Part shown: positions 46,748 to 57,723 of the stretch, piece after piece
Layout: every line of letters begins with the position of its first letter
How positions within the stretch are numbered: the first letter of the stretch is position 1
Assembly: GCA_026967495.1 (NCBI GenBank)
Contig: CP114060.1
Span: 1,922,001-1,986,000 of the forward strand
Source: Rouxiella badensis
Lineage (GTDB): Bacteria > Pseudomonadota > Gammaproteobacteria > Enterobacterales > Enterobacteriaceae
Reading direction: 5' to 3'
Length of the DNA stretch: 64,000 nucleotides
The notes under the pieces: generated by a model
What the model saw: the letters and a program-made list of their open reading frames with translations, nothing else
Databases searched by the model: none
What the model was told of the DNA's origin: nothing
Made by a program: the position numbers and the translations under genes

Positions 46748-46795
46748 GACGCTGTAGCTGCGTTGGCTTTGCTCACGCACCCTGGCTACAGCGTC
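46748..46795. repeat. inverted repeat downstream of bamB
   Basis: GACGCTGTAGC and GCTACAGCGTC are perfect 11-base arms around a 26-base loop that itself contains a GCGTTGGC/GCTCACGC-like segment. It looks like one copy of a dispersed intergenic repeat rather than a gene part. It lies in a 304-base gap between bamB and der that also has a terminator-like stem and a TATAAT (46851-46856). Confidence 0.55.
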
Positions 46796-46865
46796 AATTA
46801 CTTGGGTATATGCTTTGGTTATATGCCCAAATGATTTAAGATGCGGGTATAATAGCTACGCCATT

Positions 46866-46896
46866 AAACGGCTCCTGAATTGCTCAGGGGCCGTTT
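46866..46896 (+). terminator. probable hisS-yfgM-bamB terminator
   Basis: AAACGGC-T-CCTGA pairs with TCAGG-G-GCCGTTT, followed by CGTATTCT. A long stem with a weak T tract. Confidence 0.6.
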
Positions 46897-47037
46897 CGTA
46901 TTCTAAAAACAGCAAGAATGGTTACCCCTTTTCTGTTGTAAGAAATTGAATTTTAATGATTTGCATTATAGCGGTTGGATGTTGTAGCCCGTCGGGTTAC
47001 GCATGTTTATCGGCTATAAAAAAATGAGGCTTCAAAA

Positions 47038-48522
47038 ATGATACCTGTCGTCGCGCTAGTTGGGCGCCCGAATGTGGGTAAATCCACCTTATTTAACCGT
47101 TTGACCAAGACGCGTGATGCGTTGGTGGCGGATTTCCCCGGGCTAACGCGTGACCGCAAGTATGGTCGTGCCGAAATCGAGGGCAACGAATTCATTATTG
47201 TTGATACCGGTGGTATCGACGGTACCGAAGACGGTGTTGAAACTCGCATGGCGGGTCAATCCCTGCTGGCAATCGAAGAAGCAGATATCGTGCTGTTCAT
47301 GGTGGATGCTCGTGCGGGCGTGATGCCTGCGGATCAGGGCATTGCCCAGCATCTGCGCAGCCGTGAAAAAGCCACTTTCCTGGTTGCCAACAAAACTGAC
47401 GGTCTCGACGCAGACAGCGCGACCGCAGATTTCTACTCTCTCGGTCTGGGCGACGTCTATGCTATCGCAGCCTCTCACGGCCGCGGCGTAACGCAGCTTA
47501 TCGAGCACGTGCTGGTGCCGTTCGTCGGTGAAAAACCTGAACAAGTCGAGCTGACCGAAGAAGAGGCCAACGCCGCTTACTGGGCAGAGCAACTGGGCGA
47601 GAACGAAGACGAGATCCCGGCCGACGTTGAAGAAGACTTCGACCCGACTACCTTGCCTATCAAACTCGCGATCGTGGGCCGTCCAAACGTCGGTAAGTCA
47701 ACGCTGACCAACCGTATTCTGGGTGAAGACCGCGTTGTCGTATACGACATGCCGGGCACCACCCGTGACAGCATCTACATTCCGATGGTCCGTGACGAGC
47801 GTGAATACGTGCTGATCGACACCGCCGGTGTGCGCAAGCGCGGTAAAATCACAGAAACCGTCGAGAAGTTTTCGGTTATCAAAACCCTACAGGCGATTGA
47901 AGACGCCAACGTGGTGCTGTTGGTCATTGACGCACGCGAAGGTATTTCCGATCAGGACCTTTCTCTGCTCGGCTTTATCCTCAACAGCGGCCGCTCACTG
48001 GTTATCGCGGTGAACAAATGGGACGGAATGTCTCAGGAAGCGCGTGATGCGGTGAAAGATACCCTGGACCTGCGTCTTGGCTTTATCGACTTCGCGCGTA
48101 TCCACTTCATCTCCGCATTGCACGGCAGCGGCGTAGGTAATCTGTTCGAATCAATCAACGAGGCTTACCACTGCGCGACTAAACGTGTGAGCACCTCGAT
48201 GCTGACCCGTATTATGCAGATGGCGGCAGACGACCACCAGCCACCGCTGGTCAACGGCCGTCGCGTGAAGCTGAAATATGCCCACGCCGGGGGTTATAAC
48301 CCGCCAATCGTGGTTATCCACGGTAATCAGGTGAAAGACCTGGCCGACTCCTACAAGCGCTATCTGATGAACTACTTCCGTCGTTCACTGGAAATCATGG
48401 GTACGCCAATCCGTATCCAGTTCAAAGAGGGTGAGAACCCGTTTGAAGGCAAGCGTAATACCCTGACGCCAAACCAGATGCGTAAGCGTAAACGGCTGAT
48501 GTCGCACCTGAAGAAAAAATAA
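47038..48522 (+). CDS. der: ribosome-assembly GTPase Der (EngA)
   Basis: 494 residues with two GTPase domains in tandem: first G1 GRPNVGKST near residue 8 with DTGGIDG, second GRPNVGKST near 214 with DTAGVRKRG. NKTD and NKWD base-recognition motifs follow each. The C-terminal KH-like domain ends in a basic NQMRKRKRLMSHLKKK. Essential for 50S assembly. Confidence 0.97.
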   Translation: MIPVVALVGRPNVGKSTLFNRLTKTRDALVADFPGLTRDRKYGRAEIEGNEFIIVDTGGIDGTEDGVETRMAGQSLLAIEEADIVLFMVDARAGVMPADQGIAQHLRSREKATFLVANKTDGLDADSATADFYSLGLGDVYAIAASHGRGVTQLIEHVLVPFVGEKPEQVELTEEEANAAYWAEQLGENEDEIPADVEEDFDPTTLPIKLAIVGRPNVGKSTLTNRILGEDRVVVYDMPGTTRDSIYIPMVRDEREYVLIDTAGVRKRGKITETVEKFSVIKTLQAIEDANVVLLVIDAREGISDQDLSLLGFILNSGRSLVIAVNKWDGMSQEARDAVKDTLDLRLGFIDFARIHFISALHGSGVGNLFESINEAYHCATKRVSTSMLTRIMQMAADDHQPPLVNGRRVKLKYAHAGGYNPPIVVIHGNQVKDLADSYKRYLMNYFRRSLEIMGTPIRIQFKEGENPFEGKRNTLTPNQMRKRKRLMSHLKKK

Positions 48523-48549
48523 TCGCGACCCTTTAACGCGATAAACAGA

Positions 48550-48602
48550 ACTGCATCCCAACTTTTGGACTCGAGTCTGAAACATTAAGATGCAGTTTTT
48601 TA
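48550..48602 (+). terminator. der terminator
   Basis: ACTGCATC pairs with GATGCAGT; an inner GACTCGAGTC palindrome extends the structure; six T residues follow. Confidence 0.75.
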
Positions 48603-48753
48603 TTGTTAACTCCAGCCCCCAGCATGACCCGCTCTCCCGCCGATTTTTCCTGCGCTCTCACTTTTCACAAGGCCCTAAAAAAGCAGTCCCTGACACAGTG
48701 ACTATAATTTTTTGGTAACCCTTTTTTTGTGAGTATTAAATGGAGAGTCGTTA

Positions 48754-51012
48754 ATGTCAGATCATAAAGATAATACAGGAAGTAAACATGGTGACCTGGA
48801 AAACAAAACCGCCTCTGTGAAACCCCATCTGCAAGACACTGCCCCGAAAGGCGCACCGATAAAACCGCAAAAAAGCGTGAGTCCACCCGGTGCGGAGCCG
48901 ACCTTTGCAGGCAGTGATAAAACCCCGTCGACCACCAACGCCAAACTAGAACAACTTGATGCTTATCGTGAAGACCCGGACGGCCAGGCATTACGCACCG
49001 ATCAGGGCATCAAAATCTCTGATAACCAAAACTCGTTGAAAGCCGGTGCACGCGGTTCTACGCTGCTCGAAGACTTTATTCTGCGAGAAAAAATCACCCA
49101 CTTTGACCACGAGCGCATTCCTGAAAGGATTGTTCACGCGCGCGGTGCGGCGGCACACGGCTATTTTCAGGTTTATCAGTCACTGCATGCGCTGACCAAG
49201 GCGGGTTTCCTTACCGATCCTGGGCTGGATACGCCGGTATTTGTACGCTTCTCTACCGTACAGGGCGCTCGGGGTTCGGCAGACTCGGTAAGGGATATCC
49301 GTGGATTCGCCACCAAATTTTATACCCAAGAGGGTAACTTTGATCTGGTGGGCAACAATACCCCGATATTCTTTATCCAGGATGCCATCAAGTTTCCCGA
49401 CTTTGTGCACGCCGTAAAACCGGAGCCACACAATGAGATCCCGCAGGGACAGAGTGCCCACGATACCTTCTGGGACTACGTGTCGCTACAGCCTGAAACG
49501 CTGCACAACGTGATGTGGGCGATGTCCGACAGGGGTATCCCGCGCAGTTATCGCATGATGGAGGGCTTCGGGATCCACTGCTATAAGTTGATCAACGCCG
49601 AAGGCAAGAGCCACTTCGTCCGATTCCACTGGAAACCGACCTGTGGCGCGGCATCGTTGATTTGGGACGAAGCCCAAGTGTTGACCGGCAGGGATCCTGA
49701 TTTCCATCGTCGCGAGCTTTGGGAATCTATCGAGGCGGGCGACTTCCCAGAGTTCGAGCTTGGCCTACAGATAATCCCGGAAGAGGACGAATTCAAATAT
49801 GACTTTGATATCCTCGATCCCACCAAGTTGATCCCTGAATCACTGGTGCCGGTGCAGATAGTCGGCAAGATGGTGCTGAATCGCAATCCTGACAACTACT
49901 TTAGTGAAACCGAGCAGGTCGCCTTCTGTCCCGGCAATATCGTACCTGGCCTGGACTTCTCCGACGATCCGCTGCTGCAGGGCCGTTTATTCTCGTATCT
50001 GGACACGCAAATCAGTCGCCTTGGCGGCCCCAATTTCCATGAGATCCCTATCAATAAACCCGTGTGCCCGTTCCATAATCATCAGCGAGACGGCATGCAC
50101 AGAATGGGGATTTCGGGTAAAGCGAACTACGAGCCTAACTCCATCAACAACAACTGGCCGCGTGAAACGCCGCCGGCCAAAAAGGACGGCGGTTTCGCCA
50201 CCTCTCCACAGCCGCTGAACGGGCAGAAGGTGCGCGTCAGAAGCGAATCCTTCAATGACTATTATTCCCAGCCGCGTCTGTTCTGGCAGAGCCAGACCCA
50301 ATTCGAGCAGGATCATATCGTTGGTGGCTTCAGCTTCGAGTTGGGCAAAGTTGTGCGTCCGTGGATTCGTGAGCGCGTCGTTGATGAACTCACTTATATC
50401 GATGGTGATTTAGCGGCCCGCGTGGCGGCAAATATCGGCCTTGAGCTGAGTGACGAGCAGCGTGCGCATCCGATCCCGAAAGACGTTAACGGCCTGAAAA
50501 AAGATGACGCATTGAGCCTGTACGGCGACAAAGTGCATCCGGTGAAGTCCCGTCAGGTGGCGATTCTGGTTGCCGACGGCGTCTGCGGTGATTCGGTTGA
50601 GAAAATTACCGCTGAGCTAAACGCGCTGGGGATTCATACCAAGATTTTTGCGCCACGTCTGGGCAAAATCAAAACGCTGCAGGGTAAAACGGTGAATGCC
50701 GACGGCACCATTGAGGGTAACCCTTCGGTGCTGGTCGATGGCGTCATCGTTGCTACCGGCAAGGACAGCATCGAGGCTCTGAAGAAAAATGGTAATGCCA
50801 AGAACTACCTGCTTCAGGCCTTCAAGCACCTGAAGGCGATCGGCTTACAGGGCGATGCGTTGAAGCTGTATGAGGCGCTGCCGCTGCCGAAACCGGATGA
50901 AGGCGTCATTGTGGATGACGATGCCAAACAGGTGGCCGACAAGTTTATCGAGGTGCTGAAGAAACACCGCGTCTGGTCACGCGAGGCCGCCGCACAGGAA
51001 GTTCCTGCCTAG
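48754..51012 (+). CDS. katE: large-subunit catalase HPII (KatE)
   Basis: 752 residues (E. coli 753). The disordered N-terminal arm is rich in Lys and Pro. Catalytic His128 in RIVHARGAAAHG, haem-side Tyr in RLFSYLDTQ, and a C-terminal flavodoxin-like domain from about 600 (VAILVADGVCGDSVEKI). Degrades hydrogen peroxide and is usually RpoS-controlled. katE is elsewhere in E. coli, so here it is an added or relocated gene between der and xseA. GGAGAG precedes the ATG. Confidence 0.95.
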   Translation: MSDHKDNTGSKHGDLENKTASVKPHLQDTAPKGAPIKPQKSVSPPGAEPTFAGSDKTPSTTNAKLEQLDAYREDPDGQALRTDQGIKISDNQNSLKAGARGSTLLEDFILREKITHFDHERIPERIVHARGAAAHGYFQVYQSLHALTKAGFLTDPGLDTPVFVRFSTVQGARGSADSVRDIRGFATKFYTQEGNFDLVGNNTPIFFIQDAIKFPDFVHAVKPEPHNEIPQGQSAHDTFWDYVSLQPETLHNVMWAMSDRGIPRSYRMMEGFGIHCYKLINAEGKSHFVRFHWKPTCGAASLIWDEAQVLTGRDPDFHRRELWESIEAGDFPEFELGLQIIPEEDEFKYDFDILDPTKLIPESLVPVQIVGKMVLNRNPDNYFSETEQVAFCPGNIVPGLDFSDDPLLQGRLFSYLDTQISRLGGPNFHEIPINKPVCPFHNHQRDGMHRMGISGKANYEPNSINNNWPRETPPAKKDGGFATSPQPLNGQKVRVRSESFNDYYSQPRLFWQSQTQFEQDHIVGGFSFELGKVVRPWIRERVVDELTYIDGDLAARVAANIGLELSDEQRAHPIPKDVNGLKKDDALSLYGDKVHPVKSRQVAILVADGVCGDSVEKITAELNALGIHTKIFAPRLGKIKTLQGKTVNADGTIEGNPSVLVDGVIVATGKDSIEALKKNGNAKNYLLQAFKHLKAIGLQGDALKLYEALPLPKPDEGVIVDDDAKQVADKFIEVLKKHRVWSREAAAQEVPA

Positions 51013-51038
51013 TAAAGGTATCACCAGCGTTGTTTAGA

Positions 51039-51067
51039 GGCTCCCTGCTTATGAGGGGGCCTTTTTT
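51039..51067 (+). terminator. katE terminator
   Basis: GGCTCCC pairs with GGGGGCC (one G-T pair) and is followed by six T residues. Confidence 0.75.
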
Positions 51068-51166
51068 ATATTTTCAACCGCAGGGCTGAGGGGGATTTTT
51101 TACCGGTGTGATGTGTTAATCCGAATCTGCTTTCTGGTTAGTTTGATGCAGGACCTGGTGTGTTGA

Positions 51167-52253
51167 TCATTGGCGATTCGGCTGGGGATCATAAAGTTGG
51201 TGCTGACGCAGTGCGATCGGTCGCGCACTGGCTTTTCTGACCGACTCACGTACCACCAGTTTGCCCTGCAACAGCTGAGTGGTGAAGGGGGCGTCTGGGC
51301 GGAAGATGCGTCGTTGTAACAGAGCAATCGCTTCTGCGCCGAGACTCGTCGCGGGGAACCTGAACCGCCGTCAGTGCAACGTCGTGAATTTCAGCCAGAT
51401 TAAAGCCGTCGGTGCTCATGACGCTGATATCGCGCGGCACCGATAATCCTCTCTTACGCAGCGCCGCCACTGCACCCGCCGCCATAAAGTCGCCTCCCGC
51501 AAGAATGGCCGTCGGCAGCGGTGCACCATCTTCCAGACTGTCGATGTACTCAAGCAGCGTTTGCTCGGCCTCCTGCGCGCCAAATCCTGATGTGCTCAAC
51601 AAATGCTGGCTGTCGCTGAAGGTTTGATGATTGCGTGTAAAGGCGTTTTTAATGCCGTTGAGGCGCAGTTCCATGGTCTGCCGACGCAGACATTGTAGCG
51701 TCACGATATGTTGATGCCCCTGGGCAAAAAGATAGTCACAGGCGAAGTCACCCATGCTTTGATGATCGGGTGACACGCTGTCGTGGCGCATCAGCCGGTC
51801 CTGACAGTTCACCAGTACGCAAGGTTTGCCGACGTCATTGGCCAACTGATGGATATGTGGATCGTCGATGCCGACCAGCAGTACGGCGTCGGCCAGCGGG
51901 TCAGTCATCTTGGCGATAAATAGCGCCGCATCGGCGTTCTCCTCTTCCATCGCGAAATACCGCACCCGCACCTCGTGGTGTGCGGTAGCGGCGAGGATCC
52001 CCTGAATCAGCTTGTAGTAAAAGATATCGCTACGCACGTCGAACGCCCGTGCCGGAGCAAACAAAATGAGGTTGTTGAGCATCAGTCTGCCGGTCGAGAG
52101 GTCATCGAGGGTGCCCTGTGAGCGAGCACAGGCCAAAACGCGCTGTCGTGCCTGCGCGCTGGTATTGCTTTTTCCGGCCAGAACCCGTGAAACCGTGCTG
52201 ATTGACAGCCCCGTTTGGTCAGCAATTTGCTGGATATTTAACTTTCCTTTCAA
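51167..52253 (-). CDS. LacI family transcriptional repressor (one frameshift; TTG start)
   Basis: About 361 residues when read through. The helix-turn-helix LNIQQIADQTGLSISTVSRVLAGK lies at the very N-terminus if translation starts at TTG 52253-52251, which has AAGGAG eight bases upstream. The ATG ten codons earlier lacks such a site. A periplasmic-binding-protein-like sugar domain follows (PTAILAGGDFMAAGAV, VMSTDGFNLAEI). An extra base near 51344 shifts the end; removing it restores VQVPRDELGAEAIALLQRR and a normal C-terminus to a TGA at 51167. Divergent from an MFS-GH31 pair that it probably represses. Confidence 0.85.
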
Positions 52254-52356
52254 ACTGTGATCTCCTTCAAATTCATCCATGCAAATTTTTTCACCAGAGG
52301 CGAGGCCGAGTGGATAAGCTCTCGGACGACCCTGTTTCGGTGATGAAGTTATAGCG

Positions 52357-52370
52357 TGAAAGCTTTTGCA
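52357..52370. promoter_or_regulatory. possible LacI-type operator
   Basis: TGAAAGCTTTTGCA, with palindromic core AAAGCTTT, sits midway between the LacI gene and the MFS gene. Most LacI-family sites have a central CG, here GC, so support is modest. Confidence 0.3.
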
Positions 52371-52466
52371 AAAAATCACGTTTCGCTCACAAATCGGCCT
52401 GCCTACTCTTCCTGAGTACCTGACATAAACATCATCTGCACACTGAATGACGGATGGGAGAAAGGC

Positions 52467-53780
52467 ATGACAACTGAAATCAACACCGCTTCGACGGCCG
52501 TTGTCGGACGAAGAAAGTTCAAGGCGCTACGCTGGTGGATGCTGGCGCTGTTTCTGCTTGGGGTCACCGTAAACTACATAACGCGCAACTCTCTCGGCCT
52601 GCTGGCGCCAGAGCTGAAAACCAGCCTGAACATGAGCACCGAGCACTACTCCTGGGTCGTGGCCGCTTTCCAGCTGGCCTACACTATTTTCCAGCCGCTG
52701 TGTGGCTGGGTCATTGACGTCATTGGGGTCAAGCTGGGCTTCATGATTTTCGCTACCGTTTGGGCAGTGGTGTGCATGTTGCACGCTGGCGTCGGCAGTT
52801 GGATACATCTGGCGGTGCTGCGTTTCTTCATGGGCAGCGCCGAAGCCGCCGCCACGCCCGCCAATGCCAAAGCGATTTCTGACTGGTTCCCGCGCAAAGA
52901 GAGGCCGGTGGCCGCAGGCTGGGCGGGGGTCGGCTTTTCGATTGGTGCGATGCTCGCACCGCCTATTGTGGTCATCGCGCATCTGTCCTTCGGCTGGCGT
53001 GGTGCTTTTCTGTTTTGTGGTTTTCTAGCGTTGCTGTGGGTGGTGCTGTGGTGGCGTTTTTATCACGGTCCCGAGAGCCATCCTAACCTGAGCAAAGACG
53101 AGCTGGCGTTGATTCGCCAGGACAACGAGCCGCAGCAGTCGCGCCTGCCGTTCCTTGCTTCACTGAAAATTGTGAGTAAAAACAAAAAATTCTACGCTAT
53201 CGCTATCCCGGCCTTTCTGGCTGAACCCGCATGGGCCGTCTTTAGCTTTTGGGTGCCGTTGTATCTCGCCAACGATCGCGGAATGGACCTCAAACATATT
53301 GCCATGTTCGCCTGGCTGCCGTTTCTCGCTGCCGATATCGGCAGCGTGGCGAGCGGATACCTCACCACGCTTTACCGCAAATGGTTCCACTGCACGCGCA
53401 TCAACTCGGTGGTGGCCAGTTCCGTGACCGGCGCATTCATGATGGTCTCGCTAGCCTTCGTCGCGATGACGAAAGATCCCTACCTGGCGATTGCGCTGAT
53501 CTCGATTGGCGGATTTGGGCATCAGGTTATCTCCTGCATGTTGAGCGCGTTGGTGGTCGAGTCTTTCGATAAAAATCAGGTTGCGACGGTCAACGGCATG
53601 CGCGGTTCCTCGGCGTGGATCGCCAGTTTTCTATTTTCACTGCTGATCGGCGCAGTCGCCGACAACATCGGTTTTAATCCGCTATTTATCGCCATGGGAT
53701 TTTTTGATTTAGTTGGTGCAGTCTTCTTGATTGCGCTGATTGCTGAACGTCGTAATCCAGCAAAAGGGGAGCATGCATGA
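52467..53780 (+). CDS. MFS transporter of the anion:cation symporter (ExuT-like) family
   Basis: 437 residues with about 12 membrane helices. Typical ACS features: RWWMLALFLLGVTVNYITRNSLG in the first helix, RFFMGSAEAAATPANAKAISDWFP, and KERPVAAGWAGVGFSIGAMLAPP. The family moves acidic sugars such as hexuronates, galactonate or glucarate. Stop and the GH31 start overlap (ATGA at 53777-53780), so the two are one operon, suggesting uptake of an acidic alpha-glycoside. Confidence 0.87.
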   Translation: MTTEINTASTAVVGRRKFKALRWWMLALFLLGVTVNYITRNSLGLLAPELKTSLNMSTEHYSWVVAAFQLAYTIFQPLCGWVIDVIGVKLGFMIFATVWAVVCMLHAGVGSWIHLAVLRFFMGSAEAAATPANAKAISDWFPRKERPVAAGWAGVGFSIGAMLAPPIVVIAHLSFGWRGAFLFCGFLALLWVVLWWRFYHGPESHPNLSKDELALIRQDNEPQQSRLPFLASLKIVSKNKKFYAIAIPAFLAEPAWAVFSFWVPLYLANDRGMDLKHIAMFAWLPFLAADIGSVASGYLTTLYRKWFHCTRINSVVASSVTGAFMMVSLAFVAMTKDPYLAIALISIGGFGHQVISCMLSALVVESFDKNQVATVNGMRGSSAWIASFLFSLLIGAVADNIGFNPLFIAMGFFDLVGAVFLIALIAERRNPAKGEHA

Positions 53781-56142
53781 AGACGTTAAAACATTGGGAA
53801 CTCGAGAAGCGCCACGAGGCAGGCATAGATTTGCGCGTCGACGGCAAGCATATTATGAGCCTGCGGGTGCTCGAACAGGGGCTGTTTCGGGTACTTTTGC
53901 AGCGCGAAGGTCGGCTGGAACTCAACAGAACCTGGAGCATTGCGCCACAGGAGGACGTGCCGGTGGAGGGGCGAAATCGCCTGAGCAATGCCGGTTTCAG
54001 TCTGCCCGAGTTTACCTTTGAGCAAAGCGAGAACCAGCTGCGCCTGGCGACATCCCAGCTGCGGGTCACCGTTCACCAGCCGCTGCGCCTCGAGTGGGAA
54101 GGCCTTAACCAAGAGGGTGAGTGGCAGCTGATTGCGAGCGACAGGCCAACGGGGGCGTACCTGCTGCCGTCGAAGGGCGAGGGCGTGGAACATTTCCAGC
54201 GTCGCTATGCGCAGGACAATTACTACGGCCTCGGCGAGAAAGCGGGGATCTCAACCGCACCGGTCGCCGCTTCGAAATGCGCAACCTCGACGCGATGGGC
54301 TACAACGCGGCCAGCACCGACCCGCTCTATAAGCACGTTCCCTTTACCCTGACGCGACACGAAGGCGTGAGCTTTGGGCTGTTTTACGACAATTTAAGCA
54401 GCTGCCGTTTCGATTTGGGGAACGAGCTGGATAACTATCATCTTCCTTATCGACGCTTTAGTGCCGAAGCCGGTGATCTCGACTACTACCTGTTTATCGG
54501 CCCTACGCTGCTCGAAGTCACCAAGAAGTTTGTGCGCCTGACCGGAAAAACCTTCTTCGGTCCGAAATGGAGTCTGGGCTACAGCGGCTCAACCATGCAC
54601 TACACCGACGCGCCGGACGCCCAGCAGCAGCTGATGAAGTTTATCCGCCTGTGTGCCGAGCACCGTATTCCGTGCGACTCCTTCCAGCTGTCGTCAGGCT
54701 ATACCTCGATAAACGACAAACGCTATGTGTTCAACTGGAACCATGACAAGTTTCCACGGCCCGAGGCGATGACCGCCGCGTTTCATCACGCCGGACTGAA
54801 ACTGGCCGCGAACATCAAACCTTGCCTGTTACAGGACCATCCGCTGTATGCCGAGGTGGCCGAGCAGGGGCTTTTTATACAAGATTCAGAAACGGCCACG
54901 CCCGAATGCTCCAGCTTCTGGGACGATGAAGGCTCGCATCTCGACTTCACCAATCCGGCCACCTTCGCCTGGTGGCAGGCACAGGTCACGCGTCAGTTGC
55001 TGGAGAAAGGCATCGACTCCACCTGGAATGACAACAACGAGTTCGAAGTCTGGGACGGCGACGCGCGTTGTTACGGTTTTGGGGAGCCGATCGCCATCAA
55101 GCATATTCGCCCTGTTATGCCGTTGCTGATGATGCGTGCGTCCTTCGAGGCGCAGCTAAAATTTGCCCCGCATAAACGGCCGTACCTGATATCTCGATCC
55201 GGCTGTGCGGGCATGCAGCGTTATGTGCAGACCTGGAGCGGAGATAACCGCACCGACTGGTCAACGCTGCGCTACAACACCCGCATGGGATTAGGTATGA
55301 GCCTGTCGGGGTTATACAACGTCGGCCATGACGTAGGCGGCTTTGCGGGTCCGAAACCGGAGGCAGAACTGTTTGTGCGCTGGGTGCAGAACGGTGTGAT
55401 GCACCCACGCTTTACCATTCATTCGTGGAACGATGACAGCACGGTGAATGAGCCGTGGATGTATCCCGAGGTGACGACGGCGGTGCGAGAGGCGATTGAA
55501 CTGCGCTATCGGCTGTTGCCCTATTTTTATACGCTGCTGTGGCAGGCATACGCTGACGACGAGCCGATGCTGCGTCCGACGTTTCTGGACAACGAACATG
55601 ACGCGAGCACCTTCGAAGAAAACGATGATTTTCTGATAGGGCGTGATCTGCTGGTGGCCAGCGTGGTCGAGAAAGGCCAGCGCGAGCGCGAAGTCTATCT
55701 GCCCGATAACGCAACCGGTTGGGTCAATTTTTACAGCGGAGAGTGGTTCCGTGGTGGTCAGCGAATCCTGCTGCCGGCAGCCCTGGACCGGTTGCCCTTA
55801 ATGGTGCGCGGCGGCAGCGCGCTGCCGTGTTCGGCACGACTGGCGCACTGCGACGTGGAGCTGGACACTCAACGCAGCCTGCAAGTGTTCCCGCTGCCGG
55901 GCGCGGGCAAGGCCAGCGGTAGCCTGTTTGAGGACGACGGCGAAAGCCACGACTGGCAGCAGGGGATGGCGCTGTGGCTGGCGTGGGACATCGAATATAC
56001 CGATCAGCGAATCAATCTGCATTTTACGCGCCGTGGAGAATATCGTCCACGCTGGCGCGGGCTGAACGTTGTTCTGCCCGTCGGAGAAACGCGCGAAGTA
56101 TGGATTGAGGGCGAGAAGACCTCCAGCTATTTGCTGTGGTGA
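53777..56142 (+). CDS. glycoside hydrolase family 31 enzyme (one frameshift)
   Basis: About 788 residues when read through. N-terminal beta-sandwich, then the (beta/alpha)8 barrel from about 265 (FFGPKWSLGYSGSTMHYTD). Nucleophile Asp419 in STWNDNNEFEV and acid/base Asp490 in TWSGDNRTDW, both in the family positions. No signal peptide, so cytosolic, acting on sugar brought in by the MFS partner. The frame breaks in the G run 54244-54247; one more G restores GLGEKAGDLNRTGRRFEMRN. Family 31 includes alpha-glucosidases, alpha-xylosidases and sulfoquinovosidases; I cannot tell which. Confidence 0.9.
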
Positions 56143-56155
56143 GGCCTGTTCTGCG

Positions 56156-57543
56156 TTAGTCGGTTTTTTTACTGGCGGCCGCGCGCTTGCGCGGTTTTTT
56201 CTCGACGGTGACTGATTTCACTTCGCTCTCGATCCAGCCGTCTTCCAGTCGAGTCTTGAGCATCGCGCCCGGTGCCGTCTGCGCGGTATGCTTCAGTAAT
56301 TCCCCCTGCAGCGTGGTGGTCACGCTGTAACCGCGCGCCAAGGTTGCCAGCGGGCTAACCGCTTCAAGCTGGGTACAGGCGGTACCAAAGCGCTGGCGAC
56401 TGTCGCCGAGCTGCGCCGTCATCGCCTGCTGAAGACGATACTGTAACTTCTGCACCCGCTGCTGCATTTGGTGAATGCGTCGCTGCGGCTGATGCTGGCT
56501 CAAACGCTGTTGCAGGCTCTGAGCACGGCGCAGCAGACGACGAAGGTGATTTTGCATCGCCTCGTCCAGGCGGCTGCGCAGTTTGAACAGTGCGGTTTGC
56601 TGGCGTGCCAGACGCAGATGAGGATGCTGCTGCTGGAGGCGATGGTTGAGTCGCGTAAAGCGCTGTGCCATCTGCGCCAGATAGTAATCCATCGCCATTT
56701 CCAGACGCTGCTGCTGTGACTGAATCTGACGAAGCAGCTCAAGCTGGTTTCGGCTGATCAGTTCGGCGGCGGCCGAGGGAGTCGGGGCGCGCAGGTCGGC
56801 GACGAAATCGGCGATAGTCACGTCGGTCTCATGGCCGACGGCGCTGACAATCGGCAGACGGCTAGCGAAAATCGCCCGTGCGACGCGTTCGTCGTTAAAA
56901 CTCCACAAATCTTCAAGCGACCCCCGCCACGCCCGACTATCAGCACGTCACACTCGTTTCGTTGATTCGCGAGAGTGATAGCCCTGACGATTTGCAGCGG
57001 CGCGTCGACGCCCTGAACCGCCGTAGGATAAATCACCACCGGCAGAGACGGGTCTCGACGTTTCAGCACCTGTAGGATATCGTGCAGCGCCGCGCCGCTG
57101 GCAGAGGTAATGACCCCGACGCATTGAGCCGGGGAGGGCAGCGGCTGTTTGTGTTCGGTGTCGAAAAGCCCTTCGGCGGAGAGCGTCTGCTTCAACTGCT
57201 CAAACTGCTGCTGCAACAGTCCGTCACCGGCAGGCTGCATGCTTTCGGCAATCAGCTGGAAATCACCGCGCGGTTCATACAGCGTAATCGACGCGCGAAC
57301 CAGAACCTGTTGACCATTTTGCGGGCGAAAAGGGGTGCGGCGATTACTGTTGCGGAACATCGCGCATTTAACCTGCGCGCGCGCATCTTTTAGCGTGAAA
57401 TACCAGTGGCCGGAAGAGGGCTGAGAGAAGTTTGAGATTTCGCCGGAGAGCCAGACCTGACCCATTTCGTTTTCCAGCAACTCACGGACCGTCTGATTGA
57501 GGCGGCTCACGGTAAAAATCGGTGGCGAAGAAGGTAGTGGCAT
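56156..57543 (-). CDS. xseA: exodeoxyribonuclease VII large subunit (one frameshift)
   Basis: About 462 residues when read through (E. coli 456). OB-fold N-terminus (VSRLNQTVRELLENEMGQVWLSGEISNF), catalytic core with SASGAALHDILQVLKRRDP and VSAVGHETDVTIADFVADLRAPTPSAAAEL, then a long arginine/glutamine-rich coiled coil and a basic tail. The frame breaks in the C run 56921-56925 (G run on the coding strand); one more base gives GRGGGSLEDLWSFNDERV. With XseB it degrades single-stranded DNA. Divergent from guaB, as in E. coli. Confidence 0.93.
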
Positions 57544-57643
57544 GTGACCCAGATCAAATTCGAAAACAGAGACTTAATCAATCGATACTACAGGCACGTT
57601 CGAGGTAATCAAGAGTTTTTTATAAAAAATGTGAAATAGTACT

Positions 57644-57659
57644 AGAGCAAACGATTGAG
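57644..57659 (+). promoter_or_regulatory. possible PurR box upstream of guaB
   Basis: AGAGCAAACGATTGAG resembles the PurR consensus, with GCAAACG intact. guaBA is PurR-regulated in E. coli. It lies 65 bases before the guaB start. Confidence 0.5.
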
Positions 57660-57723
57660 TGCCTGTATACTCTCGCTGCAATATTTTATCTTTTCCGCAT
57701 ACCACCTTGGTGAGATATTGCCC

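Noticed and set aside
53777..54352. GH31 N-terminal fragment as a separate protein
   Set aside because: The second frame continues the same domain directly; one G in the run 54244-54247 joins them.
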